Origin: Kineosporia sp. NBRC 101731
Lineage (GTDB): Bacteria > Actinomycetota > Actinomycetes > Actinomycetales > Kineosporiaceae
Reading direction: 5' to 3'
Length of the DNA stretch: 64,000 nucleotides
Assembly (NCBI RefSeq): GCF_030269305.1
Contig: NZ_BSTC01000020.1
Coordinates: 1-64,000 of the forward strand
Below, in pieces: positions 29,344 to 38,076 of this stretch. How positions within the stretch are numbered: the first letter of the stretch is position 1; every line of letters begins with the position of its first letter. Under the pieces are notes generated by a model. The model was not told the DNA's origin and ran no database searches. It was given only the letters and a program-made list of their open reading frames with translations. The translations under genes were made by a program, and so were the position numbers.

Positions 29344-31065
29344 CTACCAGCGCTTGCGGGGCAGGCCGAATCCCAGCGGCAGAGCGGACATGGAGAACCC
29401 GACGTCCTGCGCGTACCACATGCGCCGCAACTCGATTCGCGCTGCGGCGGCGTCGGCTTCGAGCTCGGCGCAGGCATCTTCCAGGAGTCGTTCCTCGGTG
29501 ACGGTGACGGTGACGTAGCCGGTGAAGCGGACCAGGCCGTGGCCGGCGGCGCGGTCCATGTCCTGGGCGCGGGCCCGGTCCAGGGCGGCCTGCTCGTGTT
29601 CGGGAACGATCTGCCCGGTGCGCTGACGCATCCGCACCGCGACACTGCGCGCGGTCCGCTCGCGCATCACCTCCCGCTCCGCTGAACGGGGGCCCAGCGG
29701 TTCAATGTGCAGGGAGAACGCCCGCCGGTGCGTGGATTCGCCCAGCAGCGGGGCCAAGGCGGTGGAGAACACCTGGGAGCGGGGCCAGTCGTGCACCCAG
29801 AACGTGGCCGAATACCCGCCGTCATGGCGGTAGGAGCCCGGCAGCGCCTCAGCAGCGGAAGGACCGGCCACCGCCGGGGCGACCCCGGCAGCCAACACCC
29901 CACCGTTTACCGTACCGGTACCGCTGGTGTGGGTGATGGCGCGGCGTTCGGCCAAGGACCGGGCAGCGTGCGGGTCGTAGGCAGTCCGGATTACTTCGGC
30001 CAGATCACGCGGACCGAGCCAGGATTCGATCTGTACGTCGGCGCCGGCCACGGATGAGGACAGGGCCCGCAGCTGACGGGTCAGGACCTTCACCGCTCCG
30101 GCGGTTCCGCCGCCGGCAGCCTTGATCGCAGAGGCGGCGCGGCGGGAGTCCATGGTGAAGGCCAGGAACGCTTCTCGCTGGCTGGTGGTGACACCGGCGG
30201 TGGCGAGCAGGCCGGTGGTGATCTCGCGGGCCAGGTCCGGGGCGCCGACGCCGAGGTGGTCGGTGTGCCAGCGCCGCAATGCAGCCCCCGAGGCGGGGCT
30301 CATCCGTTGCAGGGCCTGGACCCGCACGATCAGCTGGCCTTCGGTGCACAGCCCCGACAGCAGGGCGCCCCAGCCGTTGACGCGGGCTTCGCGGCGTTCG
30401 GAGTCCACCAGCCCGATGCCGGGGTAGGTCACCCGGGCTACGGCGGTGTAGGTGCGGTCGATGCGGTGGTAGGCGACCGCCAGGGCGTCATCGCCGGCCT
30501 GCATGGCTCCGGCAGCGGTGGCGCCCATGGTTGCGTCCAGGATCGTCAGGGGCGCCAGGATTCCCGGCAGGTCCATCGGCGCTGGGCGCCGGGTCACGAA
30601 ACGACGCCAGCCGCTCTCAGATTCTCCGCCTGCCCCCTCCGGGGCGTTCGAGTCACCGTCGTCATTGGTGCTGTCGGTGGCGTCGGTTTCCACGTCGGGG
30701 GCATCATCGTTCGTGGCGGGTTCGTCGGCGGTGCGGGCGAGGGGGGTGAAGGCGGCGGAGACGAAGCGGTGCTGGTTGCGCAGGCGCAGCAAGTGATAGG
30801 ACGTGAACGCGGAAACCCATTCGTCGACGGTGCGCCCGGCGATCCGCAGGAACGCCAGCCCGGCCAGGATCAGCGCGATGGGCCAGGCGATGGGGGCCAG
30901 GGCGATGCGGGAGGCGGCCAGGGGCCAGATCCCGGCCAGGACCGCGGCCACGATCAGCGCGACCCGCTGCCCGGACAGGCCGAACATGAACGCGACCTTC
31001 TCGGGCTGCCAGCCCAGGTAGGTGCGGTACTTCACCGGCTCACCGGTCACGGTCTGACTGCTCAT
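29344..31065 (-). CDS. SCO6880-type conjugation membrane protein (VirB3/PrgI plus VirB4-N-like)
   Basis: A protein of 573 residues. The first 90 residues are PrgI/VirB3-like: YRTYLGWQPEKVAFMFGLSGQRV then two transmembrane helices (ALIVAAVLAGIWPLA, PIAWPIALILAGLAFL) and AGRTVDEWVSAFTSYHLLRL. A large soluble part follows with a typical DLAREITTGLLATAGV region and YSATFWVHDWPRSQVFSTALAPLLG. SCO6880-family proteins sit next to VirB4 ATPases in Streptomyces-like transfer loci. The start overlaps the stop of the upstream TrbL-like gene (ATGA), showing tight coupling. Confidence 0.88.
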   Translation of the reverse strand: MSSQTVTGEPVKYRTYLGWQPEKVAFMFGLSGQRVALIVAAVLAGIWPLAASRIALAPIAWPIALILAGLAFLRIAGRTVDEWVSAFTSYHLLRLRNQHRFVSAAFTPLARTADEPATNDDAPDVETDATDSTNDDGDSNAPEGAGGESESGWRRFVTRRPAPMDLPGILAPLTILDATMGATAAGAMQAGDDALAVAYHRIDRTYTAVARVTYPGIGLVDSERREARVNGWGALLSGLCTEGQLIVRVQALQRMSPASGAALRRWHTDHLGVGAPDLAREITTGLLATAGVTTSQREAFLAFTMDSRRAASAIKAAGGGTAGAVKVLTRQLRALSSSVAGADVQIESWLGPRDLAEVIRTAYDPHAARSLAERRAITHTSGTGTVNGGVLAAGVAPAVAGPSAAEALPGSYRHDGGYSATFWVHDWPRSQVFSTALAPLLGESTHRRAFSLHIEPLGPRSAEREVMRERTARSVAVRMRQRTGQIVPEHEQAALDRARAQDMDRAAGHGLVRFTGYVTVTVTEERLLEDACAELEADAAAARIELRRMWYAQDVGFSMSALPLGFGLPRKRW

Positions 31066-33092
31066 CGTCCCTGTTCACTCTCGTTCGTGCTGTCCCCGGA
31101 AGAGCCGGGACCAGAACTGTCACTGATGCTTGGGTTTCCACTACTGCTGCCGAGGGAGCCAGGACCGTTCCCGACGCTCGGAGGGCTCGGCGCAACCTGC
31201 GAACCGCTGCCGCCCTGCCCCGACCCCGGGTTGACCGCGGCTGGGCCTCGCTGCGACATCGTCGGCTGAGCCGCTGCCTGAGGGCTGGCCGGCGATTCGC
31301 TCCCGATGGCGGGCGAGCTGCTGGTGGGGTTGCTCGCGGTGGTGCTGGTTGCGGCGGAGCTTGTAGCCGTACTGCTAGCTGCGTGCGGCGCAGGTGGTTG
31401 TGCAGATCCTGTTTCCGAGTGGGGGCTTTCGTTGCTGACCGGTGTTGTCTGCGAGGTGCGTGTCGCTGCGTCGCTTCCGTCGGCGGCTGCGAGCGGGTAG
31501 GTGAACAGCTCACCCTGATCAGGCGAGATCTCCGGGCTTGATGTCATCGGGCTGGCGTCGGCCTGTAGATCAGTTGGCGCCGGCTGCGCTGATGACGTGG
31601 CCTGGCTGCTGGCGTTGGCCTCATCGAGCGGGCCAAGTACGGGGCTTGCCTCAGTACTGCCGATGCCGCCGGTACTGCCGGATGCGTCGAGCATCGGCGC
31701 CTGAGGCGCCGGTGCGTTCGCCGAGTTGATACCCGCTCCCGAGCCGGCAGGGCCTGTAGGGCCTGCGGGGTCGGGTGCACCAGGGGCGCCGGTGTGGTTG
31801 CCGTTGTCCTGGCCCCTGTCAGAAGCGTTCATCCAGTCCAGGTCTTCGTTGTCGCCGCCCTGTGCGCCGGGCCAGCGTGCGGCGTGGCCTGGGTAGCCGG
31901 CCACCGCTGGGTGCGGGTTGGCCCGGTCCAGACCGGCATGGGAAGCGGTCTGCTCCATCCTCCCGACCAGGCTGTTGGCCGCCCGCTGCGCCAGACCCAG
32001 TCCTGCACTGGCCAGAGACAACCCACCACCCGCCGCGCCGCCGGCAGCACCACCGGATGCCGCCTTGCCACCGCCACCACTGCCGCCGTGGCCGCCGGAG
32101 CGGGCGTTGACGGCGGACATCGTGCGGGCTTCGCTGGTCCGGGCGAACTGATCGGGGGCCACCCCGGCGGTGGCACCGGCCAGGTCTCCCGAACGTCCAG
32201 CGGCCACGCCCAGGGCCGCCGCGAGTCCGGCGCCGCCGCCGACGCTGACCTGGGCGAAGGTGAAGAACCGGGCGATCGCCGGCCAGGCCAGGACCGACAG
32301 CAGCAGAATCATCATCCCGGCCAGCAGCGTCCCCAGGTCATCGGCCTCGCCCGTGACCCCGAACCCGACCGCAAAGACCAGCGCGATGACGGGTTTGAGG
32401 AGGATCAGCTGGATGGTGGCCGAGACCAGCTTGGGCCACCACGCTTTGGTGGCCTCGCTGATCTGCCCCGATGCGGCGATCGGTGAGGTGCCGATCAGGA
32501 CCGCGACTGCCGCGCTCGACAGCAGCAACTCGAACCACAGCACGAGCGTCAGGATGATCCCGATCAGCGCCAGGATCAGCACCAAAGAAGCTGACTGGCC
32601 CGGTCCTTCGAAGGTGAAGACGGTCGCAATCTTTTCCTGGAGGCCGTCGATGTCTTCGAAGCTGGCGTTGATGATCCAGTCGGTCAGGTCGTTGGAGGCC
32701 ATCACCGCGGCCGAGGTCACCGTCAGCGTGGCCAGGAACGCCAGCAGTGCTTTGCCCAGGCCCACCAGGGCGTAGGCGAACGGTGCGCCTTCGTGGGTGA
32801 TGACGGTGCGGGCGACCTGCCACAGGAACAGGGCACCGCCCACCACGATCGCGATGCCGAGGCTAATCGCGTACACACCCTTGACGCCGTCCGAGAGCGG
32901 GTTCACGTCCGGGAACGCCGCGAACGCTTTCGCGAACGCCTTCAGCAACGTGGTGGCGGCTTCGGCGAAGGATTGGCAGACCGATTCCCACGCCGAGGTC
33001 GCGATACCACCGGCGAGGCCGCCGGCGATGTCTCCGGCGAGCCCTCCGGCCGCATCAGCAGCACATCCGATTACATTCTCAGCGCAGGGCAC
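31062..33092 (-). CDS. TrbL/VirB6-like polytopic conjugation channel protein
   Basis: A protein of 676 residues from a GTG. After a short Cys-containing Gly/Ala leader come six or so membrane helices between about 70 and 290 (for example VYAISLGIAIVVGGALFLW, LVLILALIGIILTLVLWFELLL, LLAGMMILLLSVLAWPAIARFF). From about 300 the chain becomes Gly/Ala/Ser-rich, then a long Pro/Ser/Asn low-complexity tail. This is the architecture of VirB6/TrbL with an extended cytoplasmic or surface tail. It forms part of the inner-membrane pore. Length variation of the repeat-like tail between relatives is expected. Confidence 0.85.
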   Translation of the reverse strand: MPCAENVIGCAADAAGGLAGDIAGGLAGGIATSAWESVCQSFAEAATTLLKAFAKAFAAFPDVNPLSDGVKGVYAISLGIAIVVGGALFLWQVARTVITHEGAPFAYALVGLGKALLAFLATLTVTSAAVMASNDLTDWIINASFEDIDGLQEKIATVFTFEGPGQSASLVLILALIGIILTLVLWFELLLSSAAVAVLIGTSPIAASGQISEATKAWWPKLVSATIQLILLKPVIALVFAVGFGVTGEADDLGTLLAGMMILLLSVLAWPAIARFFTFAQVSVGGGAGLAAALGVAAGRSGDLAGATAGVAPDQFARTSEARTMSAVNARSGGHGGSGGGGKAASGGAAGGAAGGGLSLASAGLGLAQRAANSLVGRMEQTASHAGLDRANPHPAVAGYPGHAARWPGAQGGDNEDLDWMNASDRGQDNGNHTGAPGAPDPAGPTGPAGSGAGINSANAPAPQAPMLDASGSTGGIGSTEASPVLGPLDEANASSQATSSAQPAPTDLQADASPMTSSPEISPDQGELFTYPLAAADGSDAATRTSQTTPVSNESPHSETGSAQPPAPHAASSTATSSAATSTTASNPTSSSPAIGSESPASPQAAAQPTMSQRGPAAVNPGSGQGGSGSQVAPSPPSVGNGPGSLGSSSGNPSISDSSGPGSSGDSTNESEQGR

Positions 33093-33214
33093 GATGATCC
33101 TTGTGTTCGAGGTCGTGTACGAAAGTCATGGGTGGGAGCCGAATGCGTGGGGTCTTGGGCGCTGGCCCAGATCGGCGGCCCTGCACCGCGTGGTAGCGAC
33201 GGCCAAATGCGCTG

Positions 33215-34039
33215 TCACTGCCGCATTTCACGCCAGCCCAGGCTGGTAGCCCGAGAGCTGTAGGGGGTGGCGAGCAGGGGGCGCAGAGATGAAGGAGGTT
33301 CTTCCACGACGTGTTTGATCTTCCAGTCGCCCTGCTGCCAGCCCAGCGTCAGAGGCATCACGATCACGTTCGAGGTGGTGCCCCGCTGCTGGGTGGTGAT
33401 CACCAAGTAGCACAGGTACAGCAAGGTCACCTCGCCCGGGACGCTGGCGTCGCGGACCTGGAACTGCTGCGGAGTCACCTGCAGAGAACTACCCGAGGGC
33501 AACGGCCCCGTAGGCGGCAGACCCAGGTCCCTACGCGATGCCTGGCCGCCCTCGGCGAAGAACTCTGCTGCATCGGACCAATCAGGATCGGACACGATCT
33601 CACCGACGATGGCCTTGCGGTCGGGGTCGAGTGACCCCAGCTGGGTGGCGTATTCGGTGCCGGCTGAGACCGCCCCTTCCAGCGTGCGGGGGTAGCCGAC
33701 GGAAACGCCGTTGCGCAAGCTTTTTCCCGCGACCAGCGTCAGCGCCGAGACCCTTTCGTCCTGCTGTGAGTTCTGCGCTGTGGCGTCGGAGGACGAGAGC
33801 GGCCCGGAAGGCAGCGCCTTGGATGCTGGCCCCACCGACCCTTCCGTTCCCGTGAATGCTGCCTGTTGGGCCGTGGCGCTGTGGTGAGTGAACGCCGCAC
33901 CGGCGGCGACGCCGGCCACCGCAGTGACCAGCACCACCAGAACTGCGATCCATGAGCGCTGTCGCCGGGACGGGTGCAGGAAGTCATTACCCCGCACGGC
34001 GGTCGAGCGGCGGGGTGCGCCGAGGGCGGGCCAGGACAT
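33215..34039 (-). CDS. VirB8/TcpC-like conjugation protein
   Basis: A protein of 274 residues. It has a short basic cytoplasmic N-terminus (HPSRRQRSW), one transmembrane helix (IAVLVVLVTAVAGVAAGAAF), and a Ser/Ala-rich linker. It ends in a globular domain of about 150 residues with GVSVGYPRTLEGAVSAGTEYATQLG and the C-terminal strands LLYLCYLVIT, VIVMPLTLGWQQGDWKIKHV. This is the topology and NTF2-like pattern of VirB8/TcpC proteins. It lies between the pilin and TrbL genes, as expected. Confidence 0.75.
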   Translation of the reverse strand: MSWPALGAPRRSTAVRGNDFLHPSRRQRSWIAVLVVLVTAVAGVAAGAAFTHHSATAQQAAFTGTEGSVGPASKALPSGPLSSSDATAQNSQQDERVSALTLVAGKSLRNGVSVGYPRTLEGAVSAGTEYATQLGSLDPDRKAIVGEIVSDPDWSDAAEFFAEGGQASRRDLGLPPTGPLPSGSSLQVTPQQFQVRDASVPGEVTLLYLCYLVITTQQRGTTSNVIVMPLTLGWQQGDWKIKHVVEEPPSSLRPLLATPYSSRATSLGWREMRQ

Positions 34040-34043
34040 CAGG

Positions 34044-34349
34044 TCAGCTCGCCGCGCTGAACACGGTGTTCACCATGGGGATCGCCACGACCGCAGCCAG
34101 GACGCCGCCCAGGCCCCACAAGAAGGCCCGCTTGCCCTTGTCAACGTGGTCGGGGCGGTTGGACAGCGACCCGGTGGCCATCAGCCCGCCCGAGGCCAGG
34201 CACGTCACACCGCAGGCAATCAGAACGCCCCACTTCAGGTACGACATCAGCAAGCTGACGCCGTTGGAGCCGGACGTGGGGTCCAGCGGGGCGGGGTTGG
34301 GGATGTTCGCCGCCGCGTGGGCCGCTGCCAACAACAGGTCGTGCGACAT
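34044..34349 (-). CDS. VirB2-like small membrane protein (pilin-type)
   Basis: A protein of 101 residues from MSHDLLLAAAH, preceded by AGGAG; the frame upstream of this is unsupported. Two hydrophobic helices (LMSYLKWGVLIACGVTCLASGGLM and AFLWGLGGVLAAVVAIPMVNTVF) flank a basic loop (NRPDHVDKGKR). The size and two-helix topology match VirB2-type subunits or their Gram-positive replacements. It is the first gene of the minus-strand transfer operon. Confidence 0.75.
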   Translation of the reverse strand: MSHDLLLAAAHAAANIPNPAPLDPTSGSNGVSLLMSYLKWGVLIACGVTCLASGGLMATGSLSNRPDHVDKGKRAFLWGLGGVLAAVVAIPMVNTVFSAAS

Positions 34350-35054
34350 GAAGGACTCCTGTCCAAGTAAATGCCCGAGAAGGTCGGGTAGATGCCCTGC
34401 GTGCCCGTGACCCGAGACCGGATCCGGCGCAGCAAGAGCGGGAGAGATCAAGCGGTCATCACCGACCGCTGATGTGACCGTAAGTGACACCTACGGGTGT
34501 CGGATACGGGATTCACCGAAGTGAGCTCCCATCACACAGGAGGTTCACCCGGCGGGAGTAGGGCTGATGTAACGCTCAACGAAATCCGGCCTCTTGTGCT
34601 CGGATAAGCAGCGCCACAGTGGATTCCGATGGTTTTGCTGCCCCAGCAACCATTGCCACGAATGGCCTAGCCCGCGTCACCCTGGGAGTGGACCGAAGGT
34701 TCACCTAGGAAACTTCTGTTATCACTCTTGGTAGTTTTTGCGGTCTGGGCGGGCGAATCGTGGCGCGTTTCGTGTCGGTGGGGGCGTCCGGTTGAGAGCC
34801 TCGGGTCCTGTAGCCCGTCTGTCGTCTCAGGCATGGGCCGTCCCTCCCGTGACGGAGTCCCGGCATGGCCGCCGTTGAGAAACGTCCACGGGCAGCACGC
34901 ACACCCTGACGAAGGAATCCGCGCGCATGATCCCGCCGCCGTTCGCCCACCGGCCCCGCATCGCTACCGGCTCACACCCTCCGGCAGTCCCTACCCCCGG
35001 GATACCGCGGCACCGGCCAAGAACCGGTGATGCGCTCGTGAGGGGCCGGTCTCA
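34350..35054. promoter_or_regulatory. 700-bp divergent control region of the transfer genes
   Basis: No convincing gene is present. Two short perfect hairpins sit before the pilin gene: AGCGGTC/GACCGCT (34451-34470) and GACACC/GGTGTC (34486-34501). The middle (about 34700-34745) is less GC-rich. The region must contain promoters for the T4SS operon on one side and the wall hydrolase on the other. I could not identify a riboswitch. Confidence 0.4.
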
Positions 35055-36092
35055 GTGAGCCTTTCGCGGGCTGCCTTGGGGGCGGTGGCCGCTCCGGTGG
35101 TGATGACCTTGGCCGTGGTGGTGGGGGCCGTGGGCGCCGGGGCGCTGGAGCCGGCCTCAGCCAGTGCCGGAATCTGCACCAGCACCGGCAGCCCGGGTTC
35201 GGTCGAGACCACCGTGGACGGGCAACCTTTGGATGCCCAGCAGCTGGCCAACGCGCAGATCATCTCCGCGGTCGGGGTGTCCTTAGGTGTGTCCGGCCGG
35301 GGGCAGGTCATCGCGATTGCGACCGCCATCCAGGAGTCGCGCCTGCGTAACCTGACCTACGGCGACCGCGACTCCCTTGGGCTCTTCCAGCAACGCGCGC
35401 CCTGGGCCGACGCACCCGTCCGCACGGACCCGACCTCGGCAGCGCGCATGTTCTACACCGGCGGCCAGGGCGGCCAGCGCGGGTTGCTCGACATCGCCGG
35501 CTGGGAATCGATGCCCCTGACCCAAGCTGCCCAGGCCGTCCAGGTCTCCGGTCACCCCGAGGCTTACGCCCAGTGGGAGCCCGTGGCCACCACGCTGGTG
35601 CAGTCCTTCGGGCAATCCAGCGGCACCATCGTGTGCACCGGTATGGACACCGACCCCGGCGTCCCCGGCGACCTGGCCGGCGCGCTGCCCGACGGATACA
35701 CCCTGCCCTCCGGGACCCCGGCCAGCGTCGTTACCGCGATCGCCTGGGCGTTGCAGCAGCTGGGTACCCCCTATCAGTGGGGCGGCACCTGCACCGACCC
35801 CCACTCCGGCATCGCGTCCAAGCGCTGTGACTGCTCCTCCCTGGTCCAGCAGAGCTACCGCCATGCCGGGATCAGCCTGCCCCGCACCACATCCGAGCAG
35901 ATCCACTCCGGCACACCCGTGTACAGCACGAACGCACTTCAGGCCGGGGACCTGATCTTCATGCCCGGCCATGTCGGCCTCTACATGGGCCAGGGCCTCA
36001 TCGTCCACGCACCGAAAACGGGAGACGTGGTGAAGATCAGCCAGCTTTCCAGCTGGAAAAGCAGCATCACCGGCATGCGCCGCGTCACCTGA
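35055..36092 (+). CDS. NlpC/P60 cell-wall hydrolase of the conjugation system (VirB1-like role)
   Basis: A protein of 345 residues from a GTG. A signal or anchor helix is followed by SASAGICTS. The middle (about 70-200) has QVIAIATAIQESRLRNLTYGDRDSLGLFQQR, a lysozyme-like or lytic-transglycosylase-like module with the catalytic-type Glu in QES. The C-terminus is NlpC/P60: TPYQWGGTCTD, the nucleophile Cys in KRCDCSSLVQQSY, and the His in MPGHVGLYMG. It should cut peptidoglycan to let the channel pass. It is transcribed divergently from the transfer operon. Confidence 0.9.
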   Translation: MSLSRAALGAVAAPVVMTLAVVVGAVGAGALEPASASAGICTSTGSPGSVETTVDGQPLDAQQLANAQIISAVGVSLGVSGRGQVIAIATAIQESRLRNLTYGDRDSLGLFQQRAPWADAPVRTDPTSAARMFYTGGQGGQRGLLDIAGWESMPLTQAAQAVQVSGHPEAYAQWEPVATTLVQSFGQSSGTIVCTGMDTDPGVPGDLAGALPDGYTLPSGTPASVVTAIAWALQQLGTPYQWGGTCTDPHSGIASKRCDCSSLVQQSYRHAGISLPRTTSEQIHSGTPVYSTNALQAGDLIFMPGHVGLYMGQGLIVHAPKTGDVVKISQLSSWKSSITGMRRVT

Positions 36093-36280
36093 AAAATCGC
36101 ACACACGATAGGAACTCGCAGCGATATTCTGACCGGATTCAGGGCCGGAGAACCCAGGGCCGCGGGCCGCCAGAAGCAAGGCCAGCCACCACCGTGCGAA
36201 CGCCATGACCGCGGGCGTAGCCACCAGCATGAACTGGAAGACCATCAGCCGGGCTACCTGCCGGCTCGAGCGCCACGTGC

Positions 36281-36676
36281 TCACCGCCACCGCCCAGCCG
36301 CGCCCGAACCACCCGACCCGGCCAACCCCGCCGAGCCGGCCCGGCGCCGCACACCCGCCTTGCGGTTGGCGGGTGCCTGGTGCGGCCGTTCGGTAGGGGA
36401 TTGATCGGCTCCCAGCCGGGCGAGCAGGCCCGGGACAGGCACCCGCAGCTTGCGCCCGACCCGCAGCACAGGCACCGGGAAGTCGTCGGTACGCAACAGG
36501 TCGAACGCCAGCGTCCGGCCGAACCCCAAAATGCTGGCCGCCGTCGCCACATCCGTCGTCAGCCCCAGCGCCCGCACCTTCTCCACCGTCCACACCACCT
36601 CCGCCCGGCCCGCACCGCTTGCCGCGCGTTTTGTCGGTCGCGCACCCTGCCCGGTCCTGAACTCTCTGCGCGTCAT
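36281..36676 (-). CDS. Small HTH DNA-binding protein (excisionase/MerR-like fold)
   Basis: A protein of 131 residues overlapping the previous gene by ATGA. LTTDVATAASILGFGRTLAFDLLRTDDFPVPVLRVGRKLRVPV is the winged helix of helix_turn_helix_17/AlpA/excisionase proteins: recognition helix, then R-V-G-R-K-x-R-V-P. A disordered Arg/Gly/Ala-rich tail follows. The role is probably in recombination directionality or transcription. The 188-bp gap to the hydrolase gene holds nothing I recognise. Confidence 0.75.
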   Translation of the reverse strand: MTRREFRTGQGARPTKRAASGAGRAEVVWTVEKVRALGLTTDVATAASILGFGRTLAFDLLRTDDFPVPVLRVGRKLRVPVPGLLARLGADQSPTERPHQAPANRKAGVRRRAGSAGLAGSGGSGAAGRWR

Positions 36677-37035
36677 CGGCTGACCTGCCCCGGAAGGTCG
36701 GCCACCGAGTCCTGAACGTGCCGGCTACGGGCGTGGCGCCCCGACGTTGCCTTGCGCGTCTGCGTCGACGGCTCGGACCCCCCGGACAGTTCGGCCTGCG
36801 CGGGCTTGACCGAGCGCGGCGAGGAGGACGGCGCGGTGGGCGCCTCCGTCTTCTGCTGGCGCAACCAGGCCCGCACCTCCACCGGGTCATACCGCCGCTG
36901 GCTACCCACCCAGTAGCGGGCCGGACCCGCCTGCGCCGTCACCAGGTGGTGCAACCGCCACACCGACACGTGCAAGAACTGCGCCGTTTCCTCATGCGTC
37001 CACAACCGCTCCGCTGTCACCACGTCACCCGCCAC
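36673..37035 (-). CDS. Second small HTH DNA-binding protein (HTH_17 type)
   Basis: A protein of about 120 residues taking GTG 37035 behind GGAGG; other GTGs at 37023 and 37020 are possible. WTHEETAQFLHVSVWRLHHLV is the helix-turn-helix and RYWVGSQRRYDPVEVRAWLRQQ the wing, as in excisionase-like proteins. The tail is Ser/Pro-rich and basic. Together with the coupled gene downstream it forms a two-regulator unit divergent from an XRE gene. Confidence 0.75.
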   Translation of the reverse strand: MAGDVVTAERLWTHEETAQFLHVSVWRLHHLVTAQAGPARYWVGSQRRYDPVEVRAWLRQQKTEAPTAPSSSPRSVKPAQAELSGGSEPSTQTRKATSGRHARSRHVQDSVADLPGQVSR

Positions 37036-37050
37036 GTCACGTCCTCCATC

Positions 37051-37156
37051 ACTTGTTCTGCGATATTCACAAGTTGTTTGCCGTGAATGTGCTGATGGAT
37101 GGATCGTGCTTCGCCGAAATGGACGCGTCAACAGTTGTCGGATAATCTGTGAATAT
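37051..37156. promoter_or_regulatory. Divergent operator region with inverted repeats
   Basis: Between the HTH_17 gene and the XRE gene lie ATATTCACA (37063-37071) and its exact complement TGTGAATAT (37148-37156, overlapping the XRE start), and ACTTGT/ACAAGT (37051-37056, 37069-37074). The spacing would suit looping or repression of both promoters by the XRE protein or its neighbours. Confidence 0.45.
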
Positions 37157-37853
37157 GACAGAAAGTGAATCTGGACGTTACCCCTCGAAAGGCGCCACTC
37201 GGACCGCGGGGACAGCTTCCGCTGCACGGGCCACCGAGGTCACGGCTGGCCGGATCCGCCAGTTACGCAAGGACCGGGGACTGAGCGCGGCGGCGCTGGC
37301 CCAGCGCTGCTCTGTGCTGGGGGCCCCATCGATCACCCCGCACGTGATCGCCAGCATCGAAACCCACCGGCGCGGCATCAGCGTCGATGAACTCCTGGCC
37401 TTCGCTCTGGCCCTGGACGTTCCACCGGCCCAGCTCCTGACCCCACCGGCCGCGGCGGCCGGCCAACACGGCACGGGCACGGTCCTGGCCCTCACCGCGA
37501 CCATGCGCATCCAGGACCCCGAACAGGCCCGGCGCTGGATCATTGGCGAGCAACCGCTGCCGGGCACCCAGGAACATCTGTACTACGCCTACGCACTGGA
37601 GCACGCCAAGCCCGGGCAGGTCACCGAGCAGGCCCTTTCCGCGCAGGCACGGGCGGTCCTCCGCGAAGGAGCCGCGCACCTAGCCGCCCAGTACGAAGCG
37701 CAAATCGAAGCATTCACCCACACCATGCGCACCCAGGTCACCGACCTACTTGACGACTTGGACAACGCAGTCAATGGGACACCCGAACAGATCAGTCGCA
37801 CCGTTGAGCGCGTGCGTTCCCGACTGGGCAACCCCTCCGGCACCACCCCGTAA
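37155..37853 (+). CDS. XRE-family transcriptional regulator
   Basis: A protein of 232 residues from ATG 37155; a GTG two codons upstream is also usable. The HTH is at about 33-88: IRQLRKDRGLSAAALAQRCSVLGAPSITPHVIASIETHRRGISVDELLAFALALDV. The C-terminal half is helical (QYEAQIEAFTHTMRTQVTDLLDDLDNAV), likely a coiled-coil dimerisation part. It is adjacent to Gabija and to the excisionase-like pair. It may regulate either, or the transfer genes. Confidence 0.85.
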   Translation: MTESESGRYPSKGATRTAGTASAARATEVTAGRIRQLRKDRGLSAAALAQRCSVLGAPSITPHVIASIETHRRGISVDELLAFALALDVPPAQLLTPPAAAAGQHGTGTVLALTATMRIQDPEQARRWIIGEQPLPGTQEHLYYAYALEHAKPGQVTEQALSAQARAVLREGAAHLAAQYEAQIEAFTHTMRTQVTDLLDDLDNAVNGTPEQISRTVERVRSRLGNPSGTTP

Positions 37854-38076
37854 ACTCTCCACCGCACAACTGCCCAAGCCGTCATGCGTACGCCAAGCCC
37901 AGCCACCGCCACTCAATGGATGTCGCTACTTCGGGCAATCGCTCCCTGGACGGGCGTGGCTGACTTGGACGAGGCATAGCCTGATCCTCACCTTTCATCA
38001 CCGAGGCACCTGGACGCCGGCCGCAGGCTCAAAGGCTTCGCCAGGCGAGCCCCTGATCACGAAGGACTGAGGAGCA

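Noticed and set aside
34590..35054. Possible c-di-AMP (ydaO-type) riboswitch before the NlpC/P60 gene
   Set aside because: Considered because such riboswitches precede wall hydrolases, but the conserved core segments could not be found.
35283..36890. 535-aa minus-strand frame opposite the NlpC/P60 gene
   Set aside because: It overlaps a well-supported gene and two HTH genes; composition is typical of a high-GC antisense frame.
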